From positions 1 to 64,000 of the forward strand of contig JBDVBY010000007.1 in assembly GCA_039942715.1 (NCBI GenBank): 64,000 nucleotides of DNA. The letters are read 5' to 3'. The DNA comes from JABDJX01 sp039942715. Lineage in GTDB: Bacteria; Pseudomonadota; Alphaproteobacteria; Rhodobacterales; Rhodobacteraceae. A program made the translations under genes and the position numbers. The stretch's first letter is position 1; every line of letters starts with the position of its first letter. Positions 31,883 through 40,998 of this stretch are shown piece by piece. The notes beneath the pieces are model-generated. The model worked only from the letters and a program-made list of their open reading frames with translations. It was not told where the DNA came from and did no database searches.

Positions 31883-34273
31883 CTACTTTCTACGCTTTGG
31901 ACGTAACGTCGGATCCGCTTGTGTAGGATCTTCGGGCCAAGAATGCCTTGGATATCGCCCGCGCATATCTTTGCGCACATCGCCGTATGAGGTCTCCCAA
32001 AAACCGGGAACATCCATCGTGGTTTGCAAAGGGCGCTGGGCAGGAGACAGGAGTGTAACGCGCAAAGGGCGCCCGGCAACTGTCGGGTGACGTGTGGAGC
32101 CAAACATTTCCTGTAGGCGCAGGCTGATCTCGGGATCCGCGCCGCTGTAATCAATGTCGACATGCCGCCCAAGTGGTGTTTCAAACCGTTGTGGCGCTTC
32201 GCGATCAAGGGTTTGCATCTGGGTCCAGTCCAGCATGGCGCGCAGCGCAGGCAGCGTATCAAACGCCCGCCATGCGTTCGCACTTCGAGTTTTTCCAAGG
32301 TGTGGCAGCAACCAGTCTTCAAGCGTTTCGATCAAAGTGGCGTCGCTGAGGTCAGGCAATTCATGGCCTGCTCCTTTGACCAACGCCACGCGCGCCAAAA
32401 ACAGATGGGCCGCCTTAGAGTGTGTGATGCCTAATTGACGGATGCCCTCTAGCATTGCTGTGGCCAAAACGTCGTCGGGAGCGGCGTCCCAGCGTTTAGA
32501 CGACAAAGCGATTGCACCTAGTCGCTCTTCGATTTGTGCCAGAACGCGTCCCTCGCGTTTGGACCATTCTGCGACAGTCACAGTTTCGATTGTATCGCCC
32601 AAGACATCCCGCAGGACGCTTTCGGAAATGGCAATCGCCGTGCGCACACGCGCTTCGGTGGGGTGCCCGTCGGTGTCGGTGACAACCAGCAAACGTTGCC
32701 CTGCAAGTGCGTCGCTTGGGTCCATCTTCACGCCCTTGCCGCCGGACAAAAGCCAGCGCGGATCATCGCCGGGGCGTCGCAAAGCGATGCGGTCCGGGTA
32801 GGCCAGTGCGGCTTGCGCGGCTGCGTCGGTGATTTGTGACTTTGGAGCGCTCCGCTCAAGACGTTTGGCTTCCTCGGCAATGCGCGCAAAGCCGGGATCG
32901 CGTCGCCTTTCCTTAAGCGCCTTTAGGCGTGTGTTTAAATCGACGCCTGCGCCGCGCAACGGGTCGCGATCCGCCAAAAGCGCGGCCAATGGCGCTGCGG
33001 CTTTTCCGGCGGCGGTAAGCATGTGTGCAAGGCGCGGGTGCAGCGGCATTTTTGCCAAGGCGCGCCCGTGTGGCGTGATGCCAAAGCCTCCATCAAGTGC
33101 GCCAAGGCTGATGAGCAAAGCACGCGCCTCACCAAGCGCGCCGGACGGTGGCGGTGTCAAAAATTGCAGGCTGTCCGAGCCCCATTCTGCCAGCTCAAGC
33201 GCAAGCCCGGCCAAATCCGCCGCCTCGATCTCGGCAGGCGGGAACGGGGCCAGCGCGCCTTCTTCTCCCTTGGTCCAAAGCCGATAGCATGTCCCTTCCG
33301 CGACGCGCCCCGCGCGCCCGCGTCTTTGATCGGCCTCGGCGCGGGTGACACGTTCTGTGACCAGACGCGACATGCCCGAGCCGGGATCAAAGCGCGCGCG
33401 CCGCGCTCGCCCTCCATCGACAACGACTGAGATGTCCGGAATCGTCAGCGAGGTTTCCGCGATGGCCGTTGCCAGCACCAGTTTGCGACCCTCGACCGCG
33501 GAAAGGGCGGCCTGTTGCGCCTTAAACGTCAGCGCGCCGTAAAGAGGCAAGACAGTCGTGCCTGCAATGTCTCCCAAATGCTGCGCGACGCGGCGGATTT
33601 CGCCCTCACCGGGTAAAAACGCCAGCACCCCTCCGCTTGATTGGCCAAAAGCCTGTCGGATCAAATCGGCCATGGCGATATCCCAGCGGACCTTTGGGCC
33701 AAGCGGCTTTTCGAGCCAATGCGTTGTGATCGGGTAGCTTTTCCCCTCTGATGTGATCACTTGTGCGCCCATGAGAGCTGCAAGCGGGCCAGCGTCCAAG
33801 GTCGCTGACATCGCCAGTAAGATCAGATCAGGGCGCAGCGTCTCGCGCACTTCCAAGGTGAGGGCGAGGCCAAGATCAGCATTTAGCGAGCGCTCGTGAA
33901 ATTCATCAAAAATCACCGCCCCGATCCCGGTAAGCTCGGGATCAGATTGGATCATCCGGGTCAAAATGCCCTCGGTCACAACCTCGATCCGAGTCTGTGG
34001 CGAGACTTTGGCTTCTCCTCTGATCCGAAACCCAACTGTTTGACCTACGGGTTCCTTTAACGTCTGAGCCATACGTGCAGCTGCCGCGCGCGTTGCCAAT
34101 CTGCGCGGTTCAAGCATCAGGATACGGTCCTCGCACAGCCCTGCATCCAACATCGCCAAGGGTACACGCGTTGTTTTACCTGCGCCAGGCGGGGCCTGAA
34201 GCACGCCAAGACCGTCGCGATCAAGTGCGGCGATCAGATCAGGTATGGCATCTTCGACGGGCAGGCGGGTCAT
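31883..34273 (-). CDS. hrpB: ATP-dependent helicase HrpB
   Basis: 796 residues, the DEAH/RHA helicase group. Walker A 'APPGAGKTTRVPLAM' (about 24-38), motif II D-E-F-H in 'AVIFDEFHERSLNADLGLAL' (the DEFH form is normal for HrpB), motif III 'AMSATLDAG', and motif VI 'QRRGRAGRVAEGTCYRLW'. The HA2 and HrpB C-terminal domains follow. Bacterial HrpB proteins are poorly understood RNA/DNA helicases. It starts at ATG 34273, divergent from meaB. Confidence 0.95.
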   Translation of the reverse strand: MTRLPVEDAIPDLIAALDRDGLGVLQAPPGAGKTTRVPLAMLDAGLCEDRILMLEPRRLATRAAAARMAQTLKEPVGQTVGFRIRGEAKVSPQTRIEVVTEGILTRMIQSDPELTGIGAVIFDEFHERSLNADLGLALTLEVRETLRPDLILLAMSATLDAGPLAALMGAQVITSEGKSYPITTHWLEKPLGPKVRWDIAMADLIRQAFGQSSGGVLAFLPGEGEIRRVAQHLGDIAGTTVLPLYGALTFKAQQAALSAVEGRKLVLATAIAETSLTIPDISVVVDGGRARRARFDPGSGMSRLVTERVTRAEADQRRGRAGRVAEGTCYRLWTKGEEGALAPFPPAEIEAADLAGLALELAEWGSDSLQFLTPPPSGALGEARALLISLGALDGGFGITPHGRALAKMPLHPRLAHMLTAAGKAAAPLAALLADRDPLRGAGVDLNTRLKALKERRRDPGFARIAEEAKRLERSAPKSQITDAAAQAALAYPDRIALRRPGDDPRWLLSGGKGVKMDPSDALAGQRLLVVTDTDGHPTEARVRTAIAISESVLRDVLGDTIETVTVAEWSKREGRVLAQIEERLGAIALSSKRWDAAPDDVLATAMLEGIRQLGITHSKAAHLFLARVALVKGAGHELPDLSDATLIETLEDWLLPHLGKTRSANAWRAFDTLPALRAMLDWTQMQTLDREAPQRFETPLGRHVDIDYSGADPEISLRLQEMFGSTRHPTVAGRPLRVTLLSPAQRPLQTTMDVPGFWETSYGDVRKDMRGRYPRHSWPEDPTQADPTLRPKRRK

Positions 34274-34339
34274 GCCCTAAGCCATAACGGAGTGTGCATC
34301 GGCGTCTAGCCCTCTGGACAGTGCGGCGTGCGCGGGCCA

Positions 34340-35338
34340 ATGTCCGCGCCGATGGAAGATGTAACGGAATTGGCCGAAAACCTGATGCGCGGTGACCGCC
34401 GTGCCTTGGCGCGCGCGATTACACTTGTAGAAAGTGGCCGTTCAGATCATCGCACCCGCGCTGATGCCTTGCTTGAGGCGGTGGCTGATCCAAAACGCCA
34501 AGCGCTGCGCATTGGTCTTTCGGGCACCCCCGGTGTTGGCAAATCAACGTTTATCGAGGCGTTTGGCTGTATGTTGACCGCTCAGGGCTTGCGCGTTGCC
34601 GTTTTGGCGGTCGATCCGTCGTCAACACGCTCGGGTGGCTCGATTTTGGGAGACAAAACCCGGATGGAGCGCCTCTCGCGTGAGCAAAACGCCTTCATTC
34701 GCCCTTCGCCTAGTCAAACCCAACTTGGCGGCGTTGCGCGGCGCACCCGTGATGCGATTGCTCTTTGTGAGGCGGCGGGCTTTGACGTTGTGTTGATTGA
34801 GACCGTTGGCGTTGGTCAGTCTGAGACGATTGTTGCCGAGATGTCTGATCTTTTCGTGCTGCTTCTGGCTCCTGCTGGCGGTGATGAGCTTCAGGGTGTC
34901 AAACGTGGCATCATGGAGATTGCCGATCTGGTACTCGTCAACAAGGCCGACGGTGATCTGAAGGCCACAGCAACCCGTACAGTTGCCGACTATGCCGGAG
35001 CCTTGCGGCTGATGCGCAAACGGGACGGCGACCCCGAGGGCTATCCCTGCGCAATGCCAGTCTCGGCAATGGAAGAGATCGGGCTTGATACTGCCTGGGA
35101 TGCGATGCAGGAACTTGTCGAATACCGAAAGAAAACAGGGTTTTGGGGTGATCGACGCGCGGCGCAAGCCCGTGGATGGTTCGAAGACGAAGTGCGTCTT
35201 GGGCTCTTGAGTCGTCTTCAGAGCGATCCAAGCGCAGAAGCCGCAATGGAAGCATTGCGCACAAAGGTAAGCGAAGGTGCGCGCGCGCCATCTGCTGCAG
35301 CGGCGGATGTGCTGGATATTCTACGCTCGAAAGAGTGA
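34340..35338 (+). CDS. meaB: MeaB-type GTPase, chaperone of methylmalonyl-CoA mutase
   Basis: 332 residues, G3E GTPase family. Walker A 'GLSGTPGVGKSTFIEAFG', then 'VLAVDPSSTRSGGSILGDKT', 'ETVGVGQSE' and the specificity motif N-K-A-D in 'LVLVNKADGDL'. MeaB protects and reloads the B12-dependent mutase with cofactor. No mutase gene lies in the window. ATG 34340 is chosen; GTG 34328 and ATG 34352 are in-frame alternatives without a clear ribosome site to decide. Confidence 0.93.
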   Translation: MSAPMEDVTELAENLMRGDRRALARAITLVESGRSDHRTRADALLEAVADPKRQALRIGLSGTPGVGKSTFIEAFGCMLTAQGLRVAVLAVDPSSTRSGGSILGDKTRMERLSREQNAFIRPSPSQTQLGGVARRTRDAIALCEAAGFDVVLIETVGVGQSETIVAEMSDLFVLLLAPAGGDELQGVKRGIMEIADLVLVNKADGDLKATATRTVADYAGALRLMRKRDGDPEGYPCAMPVSAMEEIGLDTAWDAMQELVEYRKKTGFWGDRRAAQARGWFEDEVRLGLLSRLQSDPSAEAAMEALRTKVSEGARAPSAAAADVLDILRSKE

Positions 35339-35346
35339 TCGGGGCC

Positions 35347-35375
35347 TTGACGGCTTAGCCAATACCTCCTAATCA
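35347..35375 (+). promoter_or_regulatory. Candidate promoter of rpmB
   Basis: TTGACG (35347-35352), 17-bp spacer, TAATCA (35370-35375), 88 bp upstream of the rpmB start. Good match in sequence and spacing. Confidence 0.55.
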
Positions 35376-35391
35376 CCCTGAACAGATTCTT

Positions 35392-35416
35392 GGGCAGCCT
35401 TTTGCGCTGCCCTCTT
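35392..35416 (+). terminator. Hairpin between meaB and rpmB
   Basis: GGGCAGC (35392-35398), loop CTTTTGC, GCTGCCC (35406-35412), then TCTT. It could end meaB transcripts, or, lying downstream of the candidate rpmB promoter, form a 5' leader structure of the ribosomal-protein mRNA. The T-tract is short. Confidence 0.5.
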
Positions 35417-35462
35417 GTATTGTGGGGCGTACGCACCCTTTGACGTAAACGAGGACGACATC

Positions 35463-35750
35463 ATGGCACGCCGCTGCGAATTGACCGGAAAAGGCCCGAT
35501 GACGGGCAACAACGTGAGCCACGCGAAAAACAGAACGCGTCGCCGGTTTTTGCCGAACCTGACCGAAACCAAACTGATGTCAGAAGCTTTAGGCCGCACC
35601 GTGCGCCTGAAAGTGTCGACATCTGCCCTGCGCACTGTGGATCACCGCGGTGGACTGGACGCCTTCCTGCTTAAGGCGAACGACGCAGAGCTTTCAGCAA
35701 ACGCGCTGAAAGTGAAAAAAGAGATTGTAAAGGCACAAGCCGCCGCTTGA
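35463..35750 (+). CDS. rpmB: 50S ribosomal protein L28
   Basis: 95 residues, the alphaproteobacterial length. 'MARRCELTGKGPMTGNNVSH' at the N-terminus is diagnostic, followed by 'AKNRTRRRFLPNL' and the C-terminal 'VDHRGGLDAFLLKA'. It binds near the exit-site region of the large subunit. ATG 35463 has GAGGA upstream. A strong terminator follows, so it is monocistronic. Confidence 0.98.
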   Translation: MARRCELTGKGPMTGNNVSHAKNRTRRRFLPNLTETKLMSEALGRTVRLKVSTSALRTVDHRGGLDAFLLKANDAELSANALKVKKEIVKAQAAA

Positions 35751-35772
35751 TTTAAGAGCGATTTGAAATTTG

Positions 35773-35809
35773 AAAGGCCTCGCAGGTATGCGGGGCCTTT
35801 TTTGTTTTT
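35773..35809. terminator. Bidirectional terminator after rpmB
   Basis: AAAGGCCTCGC (35773-35783) pairs with GCGGGGCCTTT (35790-35800) with one wobble; TTTTTTGTTTTT follows on the plus strand, and AT-rich sequence follows on the minus strand. It can also serve the convergent sox operon. Confidence 0.88.
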
Positions 35810-35877
35810 GGAAGGTCTGCTCTGAGCCTAATAAGGACGCTGTTATCTTTACGGAAGGCGCAGCTTCCAGCCAGACG

Positions 35878-36444
35878 CTATGTAACAGCTGTATAGAAGA
35901 AGGATGTCTCGACGGCATGTAAAAAGGAATGTGCTGAAGAACTCGTGGACAACAGCAGGAATTTATCCTGATCCAGACGAATAATGATTGTGCCCATGTG
36001 CTCGAAAATAGTTCGAGCATTTGCACTGATGGGAAAGGCAATCATGTCCAGATCAATAGGGCAAAGACGCTCAAGGGCAGCCAATGTGTCAGGTCCTGAG
36101 ATTTCCAGCTGTACCCAAATGTCGGTTTGATCCGTGGTATAACCGGCGTCTCCAATCTTGCCTTTCACATGGGCATTTGCATCAGGTGTGTCGTACGGAA
36201 AAATCAACAACAGTTGATCTGGCGCAGTGCGCACGGAGCGTGTTTCGCTATAAGTGGTCGACTGACGTGGGCTGGGCAGGGCAAGCGACCAATTGGCTTG
36301 AAGTGCTTCGGCCAGAGCGGGTTCTTCTCCCAAGGGCGTTGCGACTGAGACGATCGCATGTGAGCGCTCTACAATATGGTTCGTGCCAATATCGCGTGAA
36401 TATCCGCCAAGAGGCGAGGCGGGAGTCAAAGTGATTTTATCCAC
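35878..36444 (-). CDS. soxG: Sarcosine oxidase-like gamma subunit
   Basis: 188 residues from GTG 36444, which has GAAGGAG seven bases upstream and overlaps the alpha-subunit stop by 8 bp. A longer frame to 36510 would ignore this site. 'WVQLEISGPDTLAALERLCP' and 'RTIFEHMGTIIIRLDQDKFLL' match the SoxG/GcvT-related fold. In the heterotetramer this subunit helps bind tetrahydrofolate near alpha. It is last in the ten-gene leftward operon. Sequence conservation is modest, in keeping with the divergence of the delta subunit. Confidence 0.88.
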   Translation of the reverse strand: MDKITLTPASPLGGYSRDIGTNHIVERSHAIVSVATPLGEEPALAEALQANWSLALPSPRQSTTYSETRSVRTAPDQLLLIFPYDTPDANAHVKGKIGDAGYTTDQTDIWVQLEISGPDTLAALERLCPIDLDMIAFPISANARTIFEHMGTIIIRLDQDKFLLLSTSSSAHSFLHAVETSFFYTAVT

Positions 36445-39340
36445 GTTGCCGCTCTCCTTCAGGGTCGATGTGATGGGGAGAACAGACTTTGACCATGATG
36501 TCCTGATCACGCACCGGGCTATAGGCGCGCAAAGTTTCGCCCAAACGGTCTTGCCCTGATTTTAGGAACCCAAGGCCAACGGAATGCCCAAGCTCGGGTG
36601 AGTAGGCAACCGACGTCATCCAACCTTGATCATGGGCCATGTCTTCCGGGTCGCCCAGTTTCAGGAAATGTGCACCAGCCGACAGAATGGCTTCGCGATC
36701 AACAGGTTGAAATCCCACAAGGCGCAGATCGTCGGACCTGTTCATCCCGGCGCGCTCAGACAGTTTTGAGCCGATCGAGTCCTTTTTCTTTGAGACCATT
36801 CCTCCAAGTCCAAGGTTTTGCGCGCTGGTTTGCCCGTTTAGCTCGTTGCCTGCCGCATGGCCTTTTTCAATACGCATCACTCCAAGGGCTTCTGTGCCGT
36901 AGGGAACCACATCAAACTCTTCGCCCGCGGCCATTAACCCTCGGATCATAGCATCGCCAAAACGGGCAGGGACGGCGATCTCATACGCCAGTTCGCCCGA
37001 AAATGAGATGCGGAAAAGCCGTGCGGGTGTTCCGTTAAACACCGTGCACTCGGCGCAGGCCATGAAGGGAAACCCTTCGTTTGACAGATCAAGGCCGTCG
37101 ACCACTTTTTGCATCAGCGCGCGTGAGTTGGGACCGGCAACGGCAAATTGTGCCCAACCGTCTGTGGTGGAAATCAGGTGTACATCAAGGTCCGGCCAAA
37201 GACATTGGCGCGCAAATTCCATATTGCGGAAAACACTTACCGCGTTGGCGGTGGTAGTTGTCATCACAAAATGCGTTTCGGACAAGCGTGCGGTAGTGCC
37301 ATCGTCATAGGCCACGCCATCTTCGCGAAGCATCAGTCCATACCGCACTTTGCCAACGGGCAGCTTCAGGAATGGGTTCGCGTAAATCCGATTAAGGAAT
37401 TGCGCGGCATCACGCCCTTGGATGTCGATCTTGCCCAAGGTGGTTACATCGCAAATGCCTACAGATTTGCGGGTCTGCGACACCTCGCGATCAACGCTGT
37501 CGCGCCAGCCCTTTTCGCCCGGTTGTTTGAACCATTGCGCGCGCAACCACATGCCTGTTTCGACAAAGTCGGCGCCATTCTCGACGGCCCACTTGTGGCT
37601 TGGCGTCAGGCGCGTTGGGCGAAACTCCTTGCCGCGCGCTCGCCCCGCAAAAGCGCCAATGGGCACAGGTGTATAGGGTGGGCGAAAGATCGTTGTGCCA
37701 GTTTCCGAGATCGTCTTGCCAGAGGCTTCTGCCATAATCGCAAGCCCTAGAACGTTGGCAGTTTTGCCTTGATCTGTCGCCATACCAAGCGTGGTATAGC
37801 GCTTTAGATGCTCGACCGAACGGAAGCCTTCCTGATGGCTTTGCTTGATGTCTTTGGTCGTCACGTCGTTCTGCAGATCGACCCAAGCCCGTGCTTTGCT
37901 TTGCGCGACGTGCCAGAAAGGCGTGATGTCGGATGCCTCGTCAAAGGCTATAGGTGGATCTCCGGCATTTCCAGTGCCACCCAGATCGCGCGCAATATCG
38001 GCAGCGGCAGAGTGACCTTCGCGCAAGACTGCAGCCAAAGTCATCGCTCCATTTGCCGCCCCGGCGACACCCATACCTGGGGGAAGTTCGCCTCCCGGAA
38101 CAAACCCTGCGATATCCTCGCGCCAAATCGGGCGGCCACGGTGGTGACTGCTTAGATGGACGTTAGGTGACCAACCGCCCGAAACAGCCAAGCAATCTGC
38201 GTCGATCCATCGACCGTCCGTCAATTGGATGCGCTTCAGCCCCTTACGCCCACGCGTATCAACCACGGCATCCCCTTGTCGCGTGTCGATGACGCCTGCA
38301 ATCGTCACCCCCTTGGCTTCAAGATCAGCTGCGGTACGCAAGCCATCGTCATTGTTAGTGAAAACGGCCACATTTTTGCCCGGAGCGACGCCAAAGCGGT
38401 TCACATAAGCGCGCACGGCGGCTGCCATCATGATGCCGGGACGGTCGTTGTTACCAAAAGCGATGGAGCGTTCAGTAGCCCCCGCTGTGAGCAATGCGCG
38501 CTTGGAGTAGATGCGCCAAAGGACTTGTCGAGGTTTACCATCACTGCTGGGCAAATGATCCGTCATGCGTTCCAAGGCACCATAAATGCCATGATCAAAT
38601 GCGCCATAAACGACAGTGCGGGGCATCAATCGTACGTTTTGCATCGCAGTAAGTTCGACAACTGCGGCAATCGCCCAATCGGACCCGGACTGATCTGAAA
38701 CTGCAAATGTTTCAGCATTCAATCGCCCCCCCATTCGAAAATCTTCATCTGCCAAGATCACGCGAAGGCCCGCGCGCCCTGCGGCCAAGGCTGCGGTCAA
38801 TCCGGCAGGACCGGCGCCGATGACAAGCAGATCGCAGTGCAGAAAACCATGATCGTAGACGTCGGGATCGGGTTTCATCGACAGCTTGCCCAAACCAGCA
38901 GAGGCGCGGATCGCGGGTTCGTAAATCTTCTCCCAAAACTTGGCGGGCCACATGAATGTTTTGTAGTAGAACCCTGCCGAGAAGAATGGCGACATCAGAT
39001 CATTGACGGCCATCAGATCGTGTTCCAGCGAGCCTCGGTGGTTTTGACTGGTTGCAAAAAGCCGATCATAAAGCTCGACCGTTGTGGCGCGGGTGTTCGG
39101 TTCTTGCGCTGCGCCTTTGCGCAATTGCACCATAGCATTTGGCTCTTCTGATCCAGCCGAAAATATCCCGCGCGGTCGGTGATATTTGAACGACCGAGCG
39201 ACATGGCGCTGTCCGTTTGCCAGTAGGGCAGACGCCAGCGTGTCGCCAGCGAAACCGGAAAGCCACTTGCCGTTCCATTGGAATTTAAGAGGTTGTTCGC
39301 GGTCGATCATCCCGCCGTCAATTCTGTGTGTCTGGGTCAT
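36437..39340 (-). CDS. soxA: Sarcosine oxidase-like alpha subunit
   Basis: 967 residues, the usual size. The N-terminal ferredoxin-like segment (about 1-100; 'SGFAGDTLASALLANGQR') is followed by an NAD-binding domain with 'LLVIGAGPAGLTAALAAGRA' and a second nucleotide motif region. The C-terminal half (about 590-960) is the GCV_T-like folate-binding domain ('GKIDIQGRDAAQFLNRIYAN', 'YEIAVPARFGDAMIRGL'). In classical enzymes alpha passes the iminium from beta to tetrahydrofolate as the methylene donor. It overlaps delta by 4 bp and gamma by 8 bp. Confidence 0.95.
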   Translation of the reverse strand: MTQTHRIDGGMIDREQPLKFQWNGKWLSGFAGDTLASALLANGQRHVARSFKYHRPRGIFSAGSEEPNAMVQLRKGAAQEPNTRATTVELYDRLFATSQNHRGSLEHDLMAVNDLMSPFFSAGFYYKTFMWPAKFWEKIYEPAIRASAGLGKLSMKPDPDVYDHGFLHCDLLVIGAGPAGLTAALAAGRAGLRVILADEDFRMGGRLNAETFAVSDQSGSDWAIAAVVELTAMQNVRLMPRTVVYGAFDHGIYGALERMTDHLPSSDGKPRQVLWRIYSKRALLTAGATERSIAFGNNDRPGIMMAAAVRAYVNRFGVAPGKNVAVFTNNDDGLRTAADLEAKGVTIAGVIDTRQGDAVVDTRGRKGLKRIQLTDGRWIDADCLAVSGGWSPNVHLSSHHRGRPIWREDIAGFVPGGELPPGMGVAGAANGAMTLAAVLREGHSAAADIARDLGGTGNAGDPPIAFDEASDITPFWHVAQSKARAWVDLQNDVTTKDIKQSHQEGFRSVEHLKRYTTLGMATDQGKTANVLGLAIMAEASGKTISETGTTIFRPPYTPVPIGAFAGRARGKEFRPTRLTPSHKWAVENGADFVETGMWLRAQWFKQPGEKGWRDSVDREVSQTRKSVGICDVTTLGKIDIQGRDAAQFLNRIYANPFLKLPVGKVRYGLMLREDGVAYDDGTTARLSETHFVMTTTTANAVSVFRNMEFARQCLWPDLDVHLISTTDGWAQFAVAGPNSRALMQKVVDGLDLSNEGFPFMACAECTVFNGTPARLFRISFSGELAYEIAVPARFGDAMIRGLMAAGEEFDVVPYGTEALGVMRIEKGHAAGNELNGQTSAQNLGLGGMVSKKKDSIGSKLSERAGMNRSDDLRLVGFQPVDREAILSAGAHFLKLGDPEDMAHDQGWMTSVAYSPELGHSVGLGFLKSGQDRLGETLRAYSPVRDQDIMVKVCSPHHIDPEGERQRG

Positions 39341-39624
39341 GTCGATCTTCCGCGCGCCCGAGCAACATCACGTGCCATTTCAACGTTCGTGATCTCGTGG
39401 GTTAGTGTTGAGCGCGTCACAACCAGCCAGGATCGGTCGCCTTGTTCGTGATACCAAAGCTCTTGATGTGTTCCCGCTGGGTTGTCACGTAGATAGGCGT
39501 AGTCGTGAAATTCTTCGTCAACTCCGTCGGCCATACCGTCGGGGCGATCGATCAAACTGGCGTCGCCCTTAATGACAAATTCCATTGCGTCGCGTGGACC
39601 CAAAAGGGGGTGGTTGATAATCAT
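39337..39624 (-). CDS. soxD: Sarcosine oxidase-like delta subunit lacking zinc cysteines
   Basis: 95 residues. The fold signature is intact: 'GPRDAMEFVIKGDAS', 'DYAYLRDNPAGTHQELWYHE' and 'GDRSWLVVTR'. In classical SoxD a zinc is held by C-P-x-C-G at the N-terminus and by His and Cys in H-x3-G-C-R-x-W. Here the first motif reads N-H-P-L-L-G (residues 4-9) and the second reads H-E-Q-G-D-R-S-W, so every cysteine is missing; the protein contains no Cys at all. It therefore probably does not bind zinc. Position between beta and alpha is normal. Confidence 0.88.
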   Translation of the reverse strand: MIINHPLLGPRDAMEFVIKGDASLIDRPDGMADGVDEEFHDYAYLRDNPAGTHQELWYHEQGDRSWLVVTRSTLTHEITNVEMARDVARARGRST

Positions 39625-39633
39625 GCATGCCCC

Positions 39634-40884
39634 TCAGTGCAGGTTCGGTTGGGCGCCCATGCCCTTTTCGTCGATGGGCGCGCCGCGGCGGAAGCGATCA
39701 AGTCGGAAGTGTGTGGCAACGTCATGCGGCTCGTCTTTCGCCAGCAGATGCGCATAGCAATAGCCCGACGCAGGCGTTGCTTTGAAGCCGCCATAACACC
39801 AGCCACCGTTGAAATAGAGCCCGTCGATGTGGGTCTTGTCGATGTAGGGGGAACCGTCCATCGACATGTCCATGACGCCACCCCACATGCGCAAAAGTCG
39901 CGCGCGCCCTATCATTGGCATGATCGCCATGCCGCCTTCGCAAACATCCTCGACTGTCGGAAGATTGCCGCGTTGCGCGTAGCTGTTGTAACCGTCGATA
40001 TCTCCGCCAAAGACAAGGCCACCCTTGTCTGATTGGCTGACATAGAAATGGCCAGCGCCAAAAGTGATAACGCCGGGCAGAACGGGCTTCAGTCCCTCAG
40101 ATACGAACGCCTGCAAGACGTGACTTTCTATAGGAAGGCGCATGCCAGCTTGCCCCATCAAACGGCCCGATGAACCTGCCACGCAAGAGGCTACTTTCTT
40201 GGCCATGATCGTTCCGCGAGATGTTTCAACACCAGAACACACGCCGTTCTCGATCAAGAAACCTGTGACTTCGCAGTTCTGAAGGATATCGACACCCTTG
40301 GCATCTGCGCCGCGCGCATACCCCCAAGCCACCGCATCGTGGCGAACTGTGCCGCCGCGTGGCTGCCAGATTGCGCCTTGAATTGGAAAACGCGCGTTGT
40401 CGTAATCCAGCCACGGGCATTTTTCGCGGATTTGTGCGGCATTCAGGATTTCAGCATCTGCGCCAGAGAGCCGCATCGCATTTCCACGCCGGACAAATGC
40501 ATCTCGCTGGGCGTCTGAGTGGATCAGATTGAGAATACCACGCTGACTGACCATCGCGTTGTAGTTGAAGTCTTGCTCAAGCCCTTCCCAAAGCTTCATC
40601 GAGAATTCGTAGAAAGGCTGGTTGCCTTCCAGCAGGTAGTTCGAGCGAATGATCGTTGTATTGCGCCCGACGTTGCCGCCACCGATCCAGCCCTTTTCGA
40701 TCACCGCGACATTTGTGATGCCATAGACGTTTGAGAGGTAATAAGCGGTTGCAAGCCCATGCCCACCACCACCGATAATGATGACATCGTATTCGGGTTT
40801 TGGATCAGGATCGCGCCAAGCAGGCTTCCATCCTTTGTTGCCGGTTAGCCCCTCAAGAAAGACCTTGAGGCCAGAGTATCTCAT
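39634..40884 (-). CDS. soxB: Sarcosine oxidase-like beta subunit (flavin amine oxidase)
   Basis: 416 residues. The dinucleotide motif 'VIIIGGGGHGLATAYYLS' (about 34-51) and 'KGWIGGGNVGRNTTIIRSNY' mark the DAO/SoxB family, with 'NGGWCYGGFKATPASGY' near the C-terminus. In the classical enzyme beta carries covalent FMN and noncovalent FAD and oxidises the N-methyl amino acid. The ATG at 40884 is followed by 'RYSGLKVFLEGLTGNKGW', the standard SoxB N-terminus. It follows a 114-bp gap with a hairpin, downstream of the BCCT gene. Confidence 0.95.
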   Translation of the reverse strand: MRYSGLKVFLEGLTGNKGWKPAWRDPDPKPEYDVIIIGGGGHGLATAYYLSNVYGITNVAVIEKGWIGGGNVGRNTTIIRSNYLLEGNQPFYEFSMKLWEGLEQDFNYNAMVSQRGILNLIHSDAQRDAFVRRGNAMRLSGADAEILNAAQIREKCPWLDYDNARFPIQGAIWQPRGGTVRHDAVAWGYARGADAKGVDILQNCEVTGFLIENGVCSGVETSRGTIMAKKVASCVAGSSGRLMGQAGMRLPIESHVLQAFVSEGLKPVLPGVITFGAGHFYVSQSDKGGLVFGGDIDGYNSYAQRGNLPTVEDVCEGGMAIMPMIGRARLLRMWGGVMDMSMDGSPYIDKTHIDGLYFNGGWCYGGFKATPASGYCYAHLLAKDEPHDVATHFRLDRFRRGAPIDEKGMGAQPNLH

Positions 40885-40964
40885 GGCAGCCTCGATGATT
40901 GAGAAGGTTTCAGCATTTGGACTTTTTCATCGCATCAAGTTGCGTCTTGGGTGGGATGAGGTTT

Positions 40965-40991
40965 CGCCGCGCGAATTTCCTCCGCGCGGCG
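40965..40991 (-). terminator. Hairpin between BCCT and soxB
   Basis: CGCCGCGCG (40965-40973) and CGCGCGGCG (40983-40991) form a 9-bp GC stem with a 9-nt loop in the gap between the transporter and soxB. No T-tract follows on the minus strand, so it more likely tunes mRNA stability or partly blocks read-through than fully terminates. Confidence 0.5.
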
Positions 40992-40998
40992 CATTTTG

